From positions 3,968,001 to 4,032,000 of the forward strand of contig NZ_CP009459.1 of the NCBI RefSeq assembly GCF_000758325.1: 64,000 bases of DNA. Direction: 5' to 3'. Made by a program: the position numbers and the translations under genes. This document shows, piece by piece, positions 1 through 8,165 of the stretch. How positions within the stretch are numbered: the first letter of the stretch is position 1; each line of letters starts with the position of its first letter. The notes beneath the pieces are model-generated. The model had not been told where the DNA came from. It saw nothing but the letters and a program-made list of their open reading frames with translations, and did no database searches. The DNA is from Cedecea neteri (GTDB taxonomy: Bacteria > Pseudomonadota > Gammaproteobacteria > Enterobacterales > Enterobacteriaceae).

Positions 1-482
1 AAAGTTTCCATGCTTTTTTCGTCCGGTGTCACCGGCGTTGCTCCGCTCTTTTCAACGGCAGCCGCAATGCTCGCCGCATCGTGATAGCCCTTTTTCTGCA
101 TCAGTTTTTCATGCAGCGCCAGGAACTGGTCCGGATGCTGACGCCAGGTCGTCAGGACAGTACGCGCCGACAGCACGGAACTTTCTCCTTTAAACGGCAG
201 CGGCTTCACGATCACAGCCACATCCGGGTATTTCTGCACAATTTTCTCCAGCATCGGATCGAGCTGTTTGCAGTACGGGCAGTTGTAATCTGTGAAGTTC
301 ACGAGGGTTAACACGGGCTTTTTAGCACCGAATCGCGGACTGGCCGGATCGTTAAACAACGCCTGTTCAATCAACACTTCCAGTTGCTTTTGCTGCTCGG
401 CAGAAAACGGGGCGGGCTCTTCTTTTGCCGCCAGCGCCAGGCCGGAGAACAGCGATAAGATTAAAATAAATGCATATTTCAT
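1..482 (-). CDS. scsC: ScsC-like periplasmic thioredoxin-fold protein (partial)
   Basis: Only the first 160 residues are in the window; the gene runs off the left edge. A signal peptide (about residues 1-19) is followed by a DsbA-like thioredoxin fold with the redox motif CPYC at residues 68-71, preceded by TLVNFTDYN. In Salmonella, ScsC is a soluble periplasmic disulfide isomerase/reductase kept reduced by ScsB and protecting against copper. The ATG overlaps the scsB stop as ATGA (480-482), so the two are translationally coupled. Family membership is clear from the motif and the neighbour. The exact ortholog is inferred because the C-terminal half is missing. Confidence 0.8.
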   Translation of the reverse strand, partial: MKYAFILILSLFSGLALAAKEEPAPFSAEQQKQLEVLIEQALFNDPASPRFGAKKPVLTLVNFTDYNCPYCKQLDPMLEKIVQKYPDVAVIVKPLPFKGESSVLSARTVLTTWRQHPDQFLALHEKLMQKKGYHDAASIAAAVEKSGATPVTPDEKSMET

Positions 483-2365
483 TGTTTCGTTCCTTTGGCA
501 TCATCCAGGGTAGTCAGGACCGAATCGCGGGACAGCAGCGTCGGCAGCACTTTGCCTTCCGGCAGGCCTGGGCCATAAATTTGGTTGAACGGCACGGCGA
601 CCTGGCCGCGGCTTCTTAAAAAGTCAGTGATTTGCTGGGATGGCAGCGTCCAGTCACCCCGCAGGGCAACCACATCCGGCGCCTGCAGCGCAGCCTGCAC
701 GTCCTCTTTGTTGAGCACGTTGTATTTGTTGGCTTTGCAGGTAATACACCAGTCGGCGGTGACATCGATAAAAACGCGCTTATGCTGCGCCAGGGCGTCC
801 TGAATCGCCTGCTCGCTGAGCGGCTGCCAGGCGATGTTTTCCTGTCCAGGCTTGCTAGCCGAAACGCCGAAATGCACCAGCAGCAGGCTTGCCAGCCAGA
901 TAGCCGAACCTAACATCAGCAGGCCAAGCACGCGACGCAGCCAGGTCATCCACTTGCCCGGACGCGGCAAACGCATCGCAAGGCCGGGACGAAGCGCGAT
1001 CAGCAGCCACGGCAGACTCATCCCCAACCCTAAGGCGAGGAACAGCCCCCACAATACGGGGTAGGAAGCCGTGAGCGCGACCGCCACCGCCGTGCCGAGG
1101 AAAGGCGCACTGCACGGCGTCGCCAGCAGCGTGGCAAAAGCACCCTGCCAGAAATGTCCGGCCATACCATTGCCACCCTGCGTTGCCAGGCGAGTGTTCA
1201 TATTGGAAGAAAGCCGGAATTCAAACAGCCCGAACAGGTTAGCGCTGAACACCAGCATCACCAGCGCCATAAAGCCGATGAACCACGGGTTCTGGAACTG
1301 AATGCCCCAGCCCAGCGCCTGGTTGGTCAGCCGCAGGACGGTCATTAGTAGCGCCAGCACCATAAATGAAGCAATAATTCCCGCGACCGAGGCTAAAAAC
1401 TGCCGCCGCACCAGGCCCCGATCTTTCTGCTGCACCAGCAGAATCGAACCCAGCTTCATACCCAGCACCGGGAGTACGCACGGCATCAGGTTAAGGATCA
1501 GGCCGCCCACCAGCGCCATCAGGACTACCTGCCATAGCGGGAAGGCATCATTTCCCCCTGCTGCGGCAGGCGCTGAATCAATGGTGAGCGTGTTTTGCTG
1601 AGCAATGCCGTTGTCGGCCAGCACCAGCGTGATCGACTTTCCTCGCAGATCTGGCGCACTTTCCCCCCAGCTGTCGCTAACCGGCACCGTGGCCTGCAGC
1701 GAATCACCGTTAATGTGGAAGGTTGGTTTGCCAAGATCGGCCTCTTCCGGCGGGTCAAGATAAAGACCCGGATTCGCCCAGCCTCCGGCACGCACGGCGC
1801 TGATGACCAGACTTCCCGAGCGGTAACCCGCTTCCAGCGAATCCGTTAGCCCACTTTCAACCGGCACCTGCCCCATCGCCTGAGCGAAATCATGGGCAAA
1901 CTGAGCATCTGCTGCGGATGGCGTGAGGCTAAAGGAATAATCGGTCAGCAGGCAAACGTTACTGCAGGTAGAAAGCGTCAGCACGCCGCGGATAGTCTCC
2001 GGCACCTGGCCGTGAAACACCATCGGAATGGTGACCCGATCGTGGTAGCCCTGAGTCGTGATCCCGGCAACGTCAAAACGCGCTGGCGTAGGCCAGAACC
2101 ACTCTACTTTTGGCATATCTCCCTGCCAGGCAATGGCTGGGGCGACGCCGCCTTCCCCAGGGGATCGCCAGTAGGTTTTCCACCCTTTTTCGAGCTTCAC
2201 GTCCAGTAACAGACGCGTTTCGTTATTGCCCGAAGTATCCGCGCGCAGCCTGACGCTGGCATGATCGTTATCCGGCGATTGCAGCCAGCCTGACTCCGCC
2301 GCCCAGGACACGGGCAGCCAAAGCATGAGCAGGCACAGCAGCGCCTGCCTGAAGCGAATAAACAT
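479..2365 (-). CDS. scsB: ScsB, DsbD-like membrane thiol:disulfide reductase
   Basis: A 628-aa inner-membrane protein that passes electrons from cytoplasmic thioredoxin to periplasmic ScsC. A signal peptide (about 1-22) leads to a long periplasmic domain with a cysteine pair (CSNVC). The central membrane domain carries the two DsbD-type cysteines (LMPCVLPVLG and ATPCSAPFLG) among about eight hydrophobic segments. A C-terminal periplasmic thioredoxin domain has the active site WCITCK. All three redox centres expected of the ScsB/DsbD family are present. The start is supported by a GGAGA ribosome site 6-11 bases upstream. It lies between scsA (48 bp upstream) and scsC (overlapping ATGA). Confidence 0.9.
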   Translation of the reverse strand: MFIRFRQALLCLLMLWLPVSWAAESGWLQSPDNDHASVRLRADTSGNNETRLLLDVKLEKGWKTYWRSPGEGGVAPAIAWQGDMPKVEWFWPTPARFDVAGITTQGYHDRVTIPMVFHGQVPETIRGVLTLSTCSNVCLLTDYSFSLTPSAADAQFAHDFAQAMGQVPVESGLTDSLEAGYRSGSLVISAVRAGGWANPGLYLDPPEEADLGKPTFHINGDSLQATVPVSDSWGESAPDLRGKSITLVLADNGIAQQNTLTIDSAPAAAGGNDAFPLWQVVLMALVGGLILNLMPCVLPVLGMKLGSILLVQQKDRGLVRRQFLASVAGIIASFMVLALLMTVLRLTNQALGWGIQFQNPWFIGFMALVMLVFSANLFGLFEFRLSSNMNTRLATQGGNGMAGHFWQGAFATLLATPCSAPFLGTAVAVALTASYPVLWGLFLALGLGMSLPWLLIALRPGLAMRLPRPGKWMTWLRRVLGLLMLGSAIWLASLLLVHFGVSASKPGQENIAWQPLSEQAIQDALAQHKRVFIDVTADWCITCKANKYNVLNKEDVQAALQAPDVVALRGDWTLPSQQITDFLRSRGQVAVPFNQIYGPGLPEGKVLPTLLSRDSVLTTLDDAKGTKQ

Positions 2366-2413
2366 GTTTTTTCTCCATAAATGATTAACTAACTGTCGGA
2401 AACAGCCGGTCTG

Positions 2414-2779
2414 TCATTCACGGAAGACGCAGAAACGGAGATGCACTCTGAGGGTGGGAGGGGAAGTCGCTCTTGGACGAGAGAACGGCATTCGCGTGGC
2501 ACGTACGGGCGCCAGCAAGGAAAGCAGCAGGCAAAGTGCGAACAACGCCCCGTCAAACAAGACTGGCGGCACGCTCAATAATGATTTGGCGCTAAGTTCA
2601 CAGGGCGTGACCGGTGAGTCACCATCAGCCTGTGGGTTATCCGCCTGGGCAGCAACGGTGCTGGCCGCGGTTTCCATCTGCAACGCGTGCAGGCCCGCCA
2701 TGCGCTGTGCGGTACAAACCAGTACCACAACACATGCCAGGCAAAGAAACCAAATCCCTATCCGCCGCTGTTTTACCAT
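2414..2779 (-). CDS. scsA: Probable ScsA, small copper-tolerance protein
   Basis: A 121-aa protein with an N-terminal hydrophobic anchor or signal (FLCLACVVVLVC), a short linker, and a second hydrophobic stretch around residues 78-92. It keeps a few cysteines (PCEL, and FCVF near the C-terminus). Length, topology and position directly before scsB fit ScsA of the suppressor-of-copper-sensitivity cluster, whose biochemical role is unknown. The ATG has a good GAGGA site. An equally long open frame on the other strand over the same bases was judged a shadow. The name rests largely on context. Confidence 0.62.
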   Translation of the reverse strand: MVKQRRIGIWFLCLACVVVLVCTAQRMAGLHALQMETAASTVAAQADNPQADGDSPVTPCELSAKSLLSVPPVLFDGALFALCLLLSLLAPVRATRMPFSRPRATSPPTLRVHLRFCVFRE

Positions 2780-2923
2780 CAGGTCCTCACTGTTTAACCC
2801 GGCTTATCTTAGCGGCTGACGAAAGATTGGCAATCTTTGCGCTGTAAAGTTATGTCTGAGACTGTTTTCTGGTAATTTTTGCTTGTTTTATCGGCAAACG
2901 ATACAAAAGACGCTTTGGAGGCT

Positions 2924-2952
2924 TTGACAAGCCCGTGCGGCCTCGCTAATAT
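2924..2952 (+). promoter_or_regulatory. Promoter of the first tRNA-Asn gene
   Basis: Consensus -35 TTGACA (2924-2929), 17-bp spacer, -10 TAATAT (2947-2952) and a GC-rich discriminator before the tRNA. The same arrangement recurs at the other two tRNA-Asn genes. A GC-rich discriminator is typical of stringently controlled stable-RNA promoters. Confidence 0.85.
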
Positions 2953-2970
2953 GCGGCCCGTTCACACGAT

Positions 2971-3046
2971 TCCTCTGTAGTTCAGTCGGTAGAACGGCGG
3001 ACTGTTAATCCGTATGTCACTGGTTCGAGTCCAGTCAGAGGAGCCA
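2971..3046 (+). tRNA. tRNA-Asn(GUU), copy 1
   Basis: A 76-nt cloverleaf with encoded CCA. The acceptor stem TCCTCTG pairs with CAGAGGA, the T arm contains GGTTCGAGTCC, and the anticodon GTT is at 3004-3006. It is identical to the copies at 13551 and 35950. E. coli carries several tRNA-Asn genes in the same region. Confidence 0.98.
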
Positions 3047-3055
3047 TATTTAAGA

Positions 3056-3087
3056 AGCCCGCTTAAGGAAACTTAAGCGGGCTTTTT
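3056..3087 (+). terminator. Intrinsic terminator of tRNA-Asn copy 1
   Basis: A 12-bp perfect stem (AGCCCGCTTAAG / CTTAAGCGGGCT) with a GAAA tetraloop, followed by TTTTT. Closely related hairpins follow the third tRNA-Asn and the right end of the island. Confidence 0.93.
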
Positions 3088-3335
3088 GCTTTTGATTTTT
3101 CACAAAGTTTCCACCTTCACAAAATTCATTTTTCCTCTGCATCAGCCGTTCACTTTTTTAATTAGTCGGCTACTATTCAGTTATACCGTACGCTTTTCAC
3201 GCAACCCTGCCCCGCCGTGTTATAAAATATTTTCCCCCAATGCAGACCGTTATGTTAGGAAATTTTCGCGGAGAATTGCGGTATATTGCAGGGAACTGCA
3301 TTGAACGAGCAGGATTCTTCAGAGATATAAAAGAA
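3088..3335. other. Intergenic region, no recognised gene
   Basis: AT-rich spacer between the tRNA-Asn terminator and the hairpins upstream of luxI. No convincing coding frame with a ribosome site was seen. A small RNA ending at the hairpin at 3336-3359 is possible, but no promoter could be assigned with confidence. Confidence 0.4.
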
Positions 3336-3366
3336 AAGCCCCCGCAAGTGCAGGGGCTTAATTTTC
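3336..3366. terminator. Terminator-like hairpin upstream of luxI
   Basis: Arms AAGCCCC (3336-3342) and GGGGCTT (3353-3359), extended by further pairs near the loop. On the plus strand it is followed by AATTTTCTTTATTTTT; on the minus strand TTTTCTTTTAT follows, so it could act either way. No annotated gene ends here, which suggests an unannotated small RNA or leader transcript. Confidence 0.6.
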
Positions 3367-3486
3367 TTTATTTTTATTTTTTGTAATGTAAAATTACAAG
3401 TGCTTACAATCTTGTGCATCGGGAAATCGGTGTACTAGATAATAATCTGTGAACATTTCCCTTGGTGTTGCTCAGGTCTTTGACCG

Positions 3487-3529
3487 CCTGACCCGCTTGC
3501 GTGTTGGCGCGGCCGGTCAGGATTTTTTT
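3487..3529 (+). terminator. Terminator or attenuator hairpin in the luxI leader
   Basis: Perfect 7-bp arms CCTGACC (3487-3493) and GGTCAGG (3515-3521), with an inner CGC/GCG pairing, followed by ATTTTTTTA. It lies 74 bp before the luxI ATG on the same strand. A luxI transcript starting upstream would have to read through it, so it looks like an attenuator or the end of a short upstream RNA. Confidence 0.6.
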
Positions 3530-3602
3530 AAGTGTAGAGAAGGCCTTAGGCAAAAAAAAGCTGTCTTTAAGTACAGGGGACCTCCACATACAGGGATACG
3601 CG

Positions 3603-4238
3603 ATGTGTTCTGCAATTGAATTTTTTATAAGTAATCATAATGATTTACACCCCGGTCTCGCCCGGGAATTGTATGCGTTACGCAAAAAAACATTTCACGA
3701 ACGGCTAGAATGGAAAGTGGAATGTGAAGATAACCAGGAAAGAGATCAATTCGATAACGCAAATACAACTTATTTAATGGGCATGTTAGAAGGTAAATTA
3801 TTTTGCGGCGCACGCTTTATTGATGCCAAACATCCGACAATGACAGATGAAATATTTCATCAATATTTTAATAACATTAGTTTACCAAAAGATATTCCAT
3901 GCTGTGAAATCACCCGATTATTCCTCGACAAAGATCGTCGTGACGAAGGTAATTTACGCACCCTGCCCGCCAGTAAAGCATTATTTTTGGCGATGATTAT
4001 GTATTGCATGAAAAACGGCTATCCCGGTATGCACGCGGTGACAAGTCGGGGGATGTACGCCATTTTCCGTCAGGCCAACTGGAAAGTTGACGTGTTGCAG
4101 AAGGGACTCTCAGAAAAGGACGAAGCGGTTTATTATATTTACATGCCTGCTAATCAACAGGTTATAGAAGACATTATTAATAAAGATAAAAACAGCGAAT
4201 GGCTGCGTGAAACGCTCACCCAGCTCAATAACCTGTAG
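3603..4238 (+). CDS. LuxI-family N-acyl-homoserine lactone synthase
   Basis: A 211-aa autoinducer synthase that makes an acyl-homoserine lactone from S-adenosylmethionine and an acyl-carrier-protein-bound acyl group. The invariant family residues are all present: R27, F31, W37, D48, D51, R71, E102 and R105. The ATG at 3603 has an AGGG site just upstream; an in-frame GTG at 3501 would add 34 residues, lies inside a hairpin, and was rejected. The gene converges on luxR with 9 bp between the two stops, the arrangement of EsaI/EsaR and ExpI/ExpR. Acyl-chain length cannot be read from the sequence. Confidence 0.94.
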   Translation: MCSAIEFFISNHNDLHPGLARELYALRKKTFHERLEWKVECEDNQERDQFDNANTTYLMGMLEGKLFCGARFIDAKHPTMTDEIFHQYFNNISLPKDIPCCEITRLFLDKDRRDEGNLRTLPASKALFLAMIMYCMKNGYPGMHAVTSRGMYAIFRQANWKVDVLQKGLSEKDEAVYYIYMPANQQVIEDIINKDKNSEWLRETLTQLNNL

Positions 4239-4247
4239 TTTCGTCGG

Positions 4248-4946
4248 TCAGGCACCCAGATCTAAAAGCCTGAGTTCGATACTTAGTTTAACCGCGTGAC
4301 GCGCATTGTTAACGCCAAGCTTTTTCATGGCATTGCCCATATGGAATTTCACCGTGCGCTCGGTAATGGACAAGATAGTCGCAATCTCCGCATAGGTTTT
4401 TCCGGTATAGACCCATTGCAAAATTTGTTGCTCACGCGGTGATAAGAAAACATTCTTTTTCTGTCGAATGTCGCTGTATAAATTCAGCATCTTTTGGTGC
4501 AGCCTGATAAAGAAGGCGATCACCGCCTCACGTTTTTCAGTGAGGTTAACATCTGAAGGCTGATGGCTGATCAGCGAAAGCACCGCAAGATTGTTCACGT
4601 AGTCGTGGAGAGGATAAGTATGCCCTTGCACAATATTGTGCTGCGAACCTTCGTCAAAAATACGCTTCAGCGTATACCCGGAAGAGACCATCATCCCGCT
4701 GTCCCATGAAAAATCCTCCAGGCTGCTGAGAGACCGGACAATCACTGGGTCAATAAATTGATATTTATTCTCGAGATAAATGTTAAACCATTGCGGATTG
4801 TTATTAATAATACGCATTTGGGAAGGGTCTTTCTTATTCATCACAGCATACGCGTAGGTCGTATGTTTGTAATCCAGAATAAATTCATCAAGTTCCTGCT
4901 GAATTAATGAATTTACTTTGCTGTCATTATAATACGTGTCCTTCAC
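4248..4946 (-). CDS. LuxR-family quorum-sensing regulator (EsaR/ExpR type)
   Basis: An autoinducer-binding domain followed by a C-terminal GerE-type helix-turn-helix. The ligand-pocket pattern W...Y...DP...W is visible (PQWFNIYLE, FIDPVI, FSWDSG). The DNA-binding part reads LSPREQQILQWVYTGKTY then ITERTVKFHMGN. The sequence is closest in feel to EsaR-like receptors, several of which bind DNA without ligand and are released by it. No ATG occurs before residue 35 of this model, so the start is non-canonical. The GTG at 4944-4946 gives the usual family length (232 aa); an upstream in-frame GTG at 5007-5009 would add 21 residues. Neither has a strong ribosome site. Confidence 0.9.
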   Translation of the reverse strand: MKDTYYNDSKVNSLIQQELDEFILDYKHTTYAYAVMNKKDPSQMRIINNNPQWFNIYLENKYQFIDPVIVRSLSSLEDFSWDSGMMVSSGYTLKRIFDEGSQHNIVQGHTYPLHDYVNNLAVLSLISHQPSDVNLTEKREAVIAFFIRLHQKMLNLYSDIRQKKNVFLSPREQQILQWVYTGKTYAEIATILSITERTVKFHMGNAMKKLGVNNARHAVKLSIELRLLDLGA

Positions 4947-5037
4947 AACGATCGCCGTCCGTAGAATTAAGAGAGCAAAGTATAGATCATTTCCCTTCGC
5001 TTGCCACACCTCAATGCCACCGATTTGATGAATAAAC

Positions 5038-5065
5038 GCAGGAATGGCCTAATATCCATTCCTGC
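5038..5065 (-). terminator. Hairpin between the nfsB-like operon and luxR
   Basis: A 10-bp perfect inverted repeat (GCAGGAATGG / CCATTCCTGC) 39 bp downstream of the nitroreductase stop. On the minus strand it is followed by GTTTATTC, a weak U tract. It probably ends the operon at 5104-7133 and insulates luxR. Confidence 0.6.
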
Positions 5066-5103
5066 CTCAGCCAATAACAGTTAAATCAAGTTATTATCAC
5101 GCC

Positions 5104-5757
5104 TTAGATTTCGGTCAGGATCTGGCTGAAATCGAGGCGCGACTTTGGCAGTCCAGCGTTAAAGTCCTCCACGCTGCGGTAGCCCAGCGCCACCATCACC
5201 ACGCTGGTCAGGCCTTTCTCACGCAGGCCAAACCCCTCGTCCAGCGCGGCGGCGTCAAAGCCTTCAATCGGCACGGCATCAATGTTCAGAGTGGAAACGC
5301 CCAGCAGCAGCGTGCCGAGGTTGAGATAAACCTGCTTCTCCATCCAGTGCTGCGCGTCTTTCAGATCGAAACGGTGTTTATTGGCATAGAAAGAGCGGCC
5401 TTTATGCTGCCCTTCTTTGGCCTGTTCAGTGGCGAAACGCCCATCTGCCTGCTCTTTTTGCAGCAATGTTTGCAGGTGCGCATCGTCATAAACCGTTTTG
5501 GCGCAGAACACCACGACATGTGAAGCATTCAGCACTTTGGGTTCGTTCGCCGCGTAAGGCCCGGTGGTCGCTTTCGCAATACGCGCCTTGCCTTCATCAC
5601 TGCTTACCAGCAAGAAATGCCACGGCTGTGAATTTGTGCTCGACGGGCTCAGGCGCAGCAGATTTTTGATTTTTTCCACATCTTCGTCGGCAATTTTTTT
5701 AGTCGCATCAAAAGCTTTCGTGGCATAACGGCGGGAGGCAGCATCAACAATGTTCAT
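5104..5757 (-). CDS. NfsB-like oxygen-insensitive NAD(P)H nitroreductase
   Basis: A 217-aa FMN-dependent nitroreductase-family protein that reduces nitro compounds and quinones by two-electron steps. The N-terminal pattern RRYATKAFD and the [12 protein letters not shown] loop are hallmarks of the NfsB/NfnB group; AVPIEGFD and the [10 protein letters not shown] end also match. Its length equals E. coli NfsB. It is the last gene of a three-gene operon with a monooxygenase-fold protein and a quinone reductase-like dehydrogenase, all divergent from a LysR gene. It may be an nfsB paralogue, so no symbol is given. Confidence 0.88.
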   Translation of the reverse strand: MNIVDAASRRYATKAFDATKKIADEDVEKIKNLLRLSPSSTNSQPWHFLLVSSDEGKARIAKATTGPYAANEPKVLNASHVVVFCAKTVYDDAHLQTLLQKEQADGRFATEQAKEGQHKGRSFYANKHRFDLKDAQHWMEKQVYLNLGTLLLGVSTLNIDAVPIEGFDAAALDEGFGLREKGLTSVVMVALGYRSVEDFNAGLPKSRLDFSQILTEI

Positions 5758-5818
5758 TATTATTCCTGAATGAGTCTTTTTATTTTACAGCGGCCGGCCT
5801 GGCCGCCGTGCGTAATCA

Positions 5819-6124
5819 TTAAACGACAACTTCGTCCAGCGGTACCAGCTTCAGCGGTTCCGCCAGCAGCGCATCCATCTGTTTCACAAATGCATGGAAG
5901 TGAGGCAGAGAATTGTGCAGGTCGAGCGCCTGCTGCCCGCGCCACGACTCACGAACGTAAAAGGTATCCGGCTCTTGTTGAAGCTGAAACAGCGTGTAGT
6001 CAAGGCAGCCAGGTTCAAGGCGGCTCGGCGCGACCAGCGCTTTCAGCGCGGCTTTGAGGTTATCCTGCTGGCCGGCTTTCGCCTTCAGCATGGCAATAAT
6101 CGTCAGGGTTTCTGCCGTTGCCAT
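5819..6124 (-). CDS. Antibiotic-biosynthesis-monooxygenase (ABM/YgiN) fold protein
   Basis: A 101-aa single-domain protein of the ABM superfamily, with a first strand ETLTIIAMLKAK and the typical RLEPGCLDYTL and FYVRESW segments. Such proteins act on quinols or related aromatics, or act as dimeric partners of quinone reductases (compare YgiN with MdaB). The start is set at the ATG 1 bp after the stop of the upstream dehydrogenase, so the two are coupled. The substrate is not predictable from the sequence. Confidence 0.82.
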   Translation of the reverse strand: MATAETLTIIAMLKAKAGQQDNLKAALKALVAPSRLEPGCLDYTLFQLQQEPDTFYVRESWRGQQALDLHNSLPHFHAFVKQMDALLAEPLKLVPLDEVVV

Positions 6125-6125
6125 A

Positions 6126-7133
6126 TCAGAACCCCTCCAGCACAATTTTGCCTACCGCACGTCCGGTTTCCAGCAGCGCATGGGCGCGGCGAAGGTTGCC
6201 CGCGCTAATTGTGCCATAGTGTTCGCCGAGCGTAGTTCTTAACACTCCCTGGTCGATAAGCGTGGCCACGCGCGTCAGCAGGTTATGCTGCTCAATAATG
6301 TCGCTGGTGACAAACATTGAACGGGTAAACATAAACTCCCAGTGCAGCGAAATACTTTTGGCCTTCAGCGCGCGAACGTCCAGCGCTACCGGGTCATCAA
6401 TCAGCGCAAATTTCCCCTGCGGGATGAGCGCTTCAATCAATTGGGCATAATGTTGTTCGGTATTGGTCAGGCTGGCCACGTGAGTGACGTGTTTCACGCC
6501 AATGCGCTGTAATTCTTCCGTCAGCGGTTGGCTGTGGTCGATGACGTGGTGGGCACCGAGTTCACTCACCCACTTTTGGCTTTCCGGGCGAGAAGCCGTG
6601 CCAATTACCGTGGCTTTTGTCAGTCTGCGGGCGAGCTGGGTCAGGATTGAGCCCACGCCACCGGCCGCGCCCACAATCAGCAGTACGGCATCTTCGCTGC
6701 CGTTTTCCTGAATGCCCAGGCGATCGAAAAGCATTTCCCACGCGGTAATTGCCGTCAGAGGTAATGCGGCTGCCGCGGCATTTTCCACGGACTGAGGTTT
6801 GAGTGCCGCAATGCGCTCGTCCACCAGCTGAAACTCGCTGTTGCTGCCTGGGCGGGTCAGCGACCCGGCATACCACACGGCATCGCCGGGCTTGAACAGC
6901 GTGACGGCTTCACCTACTTCCACAACGGTCCCTACGGCATCCCAGCCCAGCACGCGAGGCGCATCGCCGCTAAAGCCACTGCGAACTTTGGTATCAACGG
7001 GGTTGACGGAAATGGCGTTCACCGCCACCAGAATGTCGTGCCCCTGAGCAACGGGCTTCGGCAGCGTGATGTCCTGCAGCGCATCAATATTGCTGCCGTC
7101 TTTTGCGGCGCGGGTAATAGCAATAGCTTTCAT
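6126..7133 (-). CDS. Zinc-type alcohol dehydrogenase family / NADPH:quinone reductase-like protein
   Basis: A 335-aa medium-chain dehydrogenase/reductase. The N-terminal GroES-like domain contains NAISVNPVDTKVR, VLGWDAVGTVVEVG and a KPGDAV loop. The Rossmann domain carries the NADPH-binding motif VGAAGGVGSILTQLARR. Structural-zinc cysteines are absent, as in the quinone reductase branch. First gene of the operon dehydrogenase - ABM protein - nitroreductase, divergent from the LysR gene at 7245 with a 111-bp shared control region. Its likely role is reduction of quinones or electrophilic carbonyls. Confidence 0.87.
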   Translation of the reverse strand: MKAIAITRAAKDGSNIDALQDITLPKPVAQGHDILVAVNAISVNPVDTKVRSGFSGDAPRVLGWDAVGTVVEVGEAVTLFKPGDAVWYAGSLTRPGSNSEFQLVDERIAALKPQSVENAAAAALPLTAITAWEMLFDRLGIQENGSEDAVLLIVGAAGGVGSILTQLARRLTKATVIGTASRPESQKWVSELGAHHVIDHSQPLTEELQRIGVKHVTHVASLTNTEQHYAQLIEALIPQGKFALIDDPVALDVRALKAKSISLHWEFMFTRSMFVTSDIIEQHNLLTRVATLIDQGVLRTTLGEHYGTISAGNLRRAHALLETGRAVGKIVLEGF

Positions 7134-7244
7134 AGCAGCTCCAATAAGGTAATGGGTTCATCAATTGAGTAAAATCATGGTACAAGGAGCGCGGCAGGTG
7201 AAAAACCGGCGTCAGGAAACAACACTTATACTCGGAGAGTGAAA

Positions 7245-8165
7245 ATGCTCAGGCTGGAAGACCTTGCGCTGTTTGTCAGGGCGGCGGCGTTAAACAGTTT
7301 TAGCGATACCGCCAGGGAAGCCGGGCTGCAGCCGGCCCAGGTCAGCACCGCCATTAAGCGCCTGGAGCAAAACCTCAATATTCGCCTGTTCGCCCGCTCA
7401 ACGCGGAGCCTGCGCCTGACGCCCGAAGGTGAAACGTGGCTGCCTTACGCCCAGCAGGTGCTGCAGACGCTGGATGTCGGGTATGAACAGATCCAGCCTC
7501 CCAGCGACGAAGTACGCGGCACGCTGCAAATCGCCGTCCCTTCAGATCTTGGGCGCAATCTCCTGTTGGATGTTTTTCAGCAATTTCGCAGCACTTACCC
7601 GGCGCTAAGCCTGAAACTTCTGTTTTCCGATCGCATCACCGATGTGTTTAAAGATCCGGTGGATGTGGCTTTTCGCTACGGCAATAACGATGATGCGTCG
7701 TACATCGCCCTGCCCGTCGCACCAGAAAACCGCCGCGTGCTGGTCGCTTCTCCAGCCTATCTGGCACGCTATGGCGAACCTCAAACCCTTGCCGATCTGG
7801 CCCAACACAATGCGCTGACGTTTGTGCTTCGTGGGAGGGTGCACAACAGTTGGTCATTCAGTTTGCACGGCAAAATGCAGCAGGTGGCGGTGAAAGGCTC
7901 GATGATGAGCGATGATGCGGAAGTCATTCACCGGCTGGCGGTAAAGGGCGAAGGCATTACCTACAAATCCTGGCTGGATGTCAGCGACGATGTGCAGGCA
8001 GGCCGCTTGAAACTGCTGCTGCCGCAATATGAAGGGGACAGCATTCCGCTGAATCTGATTTGCCCGCACCGTAAACAACTGTCTACCACGGTGCGGCTGT
8101 TGCACGAAGCGGTCAAGGCGCGCTGCGAAAACGCGATGCGCACCCTGCCCGTTATCGAAGATTAA
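7245..8165 (+). CDS. LysR-family regulator, divergent from the reductase operon
   Basis: A 306-aa LTTR with an N-terminal winged helix-turn-helix ([20 protein letters not shown], then [20 protein letters not shown]) and a substrate-binding effector domain. The ATG at 7245 follows a good GGAGAG site; an upstream in-frame GTG at 7239 lies inside that site. Divergence from the dehydrogenase gene suggests it controls the operon. The stop overlaps the stop of the convergent chemoreceptor by 2 bases. Confidence 0.93.
   Translation: MLRLEDLALFVRAAALNSFSDTAREAGLQPAQVSTAIKRLEQNLNIRLFARSTRSLRLTPEGETWLPYAQQVLQTLDVGYEQIQPPSDEVRGTLQIAVPSDLGRNLLLDVFQQFRSTYPALSLKLLFSDRITDVFKDPVDVAFRYGNNDDASYIALPVAPENRRVLVASPAYLARYGEPQTLADLAQHNALTFVLRGRVHNSWSFSLHGKMQQVAVKGSMMSDDAEVIHRLAVKGEGITYKSWLDVSDDVQAGRLKLLLPQYEGDSIPLNLICPHRKQLSTTVRLLHEAVKARCENAMRTLPVIED

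Noticed and set aside
2454..2819. A 121-codon plus-strand open frame of the same length as scsA
   Set aside because: It overlaps scsA on the other strand, lacks a ribosome site, and its translation is Ser/Ala/Arg-rich without a recognisable domain; scsA has a good site and the expected context.
3563..3600. Lux-box-like sequence before luxI
   Set aside because: TACAGGG occurs twice and ACCT...AGG spacing is suggestive, but no 20-bp palindrome of the usual lux-box form is present.
3501..3602. Upstream GTG start adding 34 residues to LuxI
   Set aside because: The extension lies inside the terminator-like hairpin and its U tract, has no ribosome site, and family proteins begin near the ATG at 3603.
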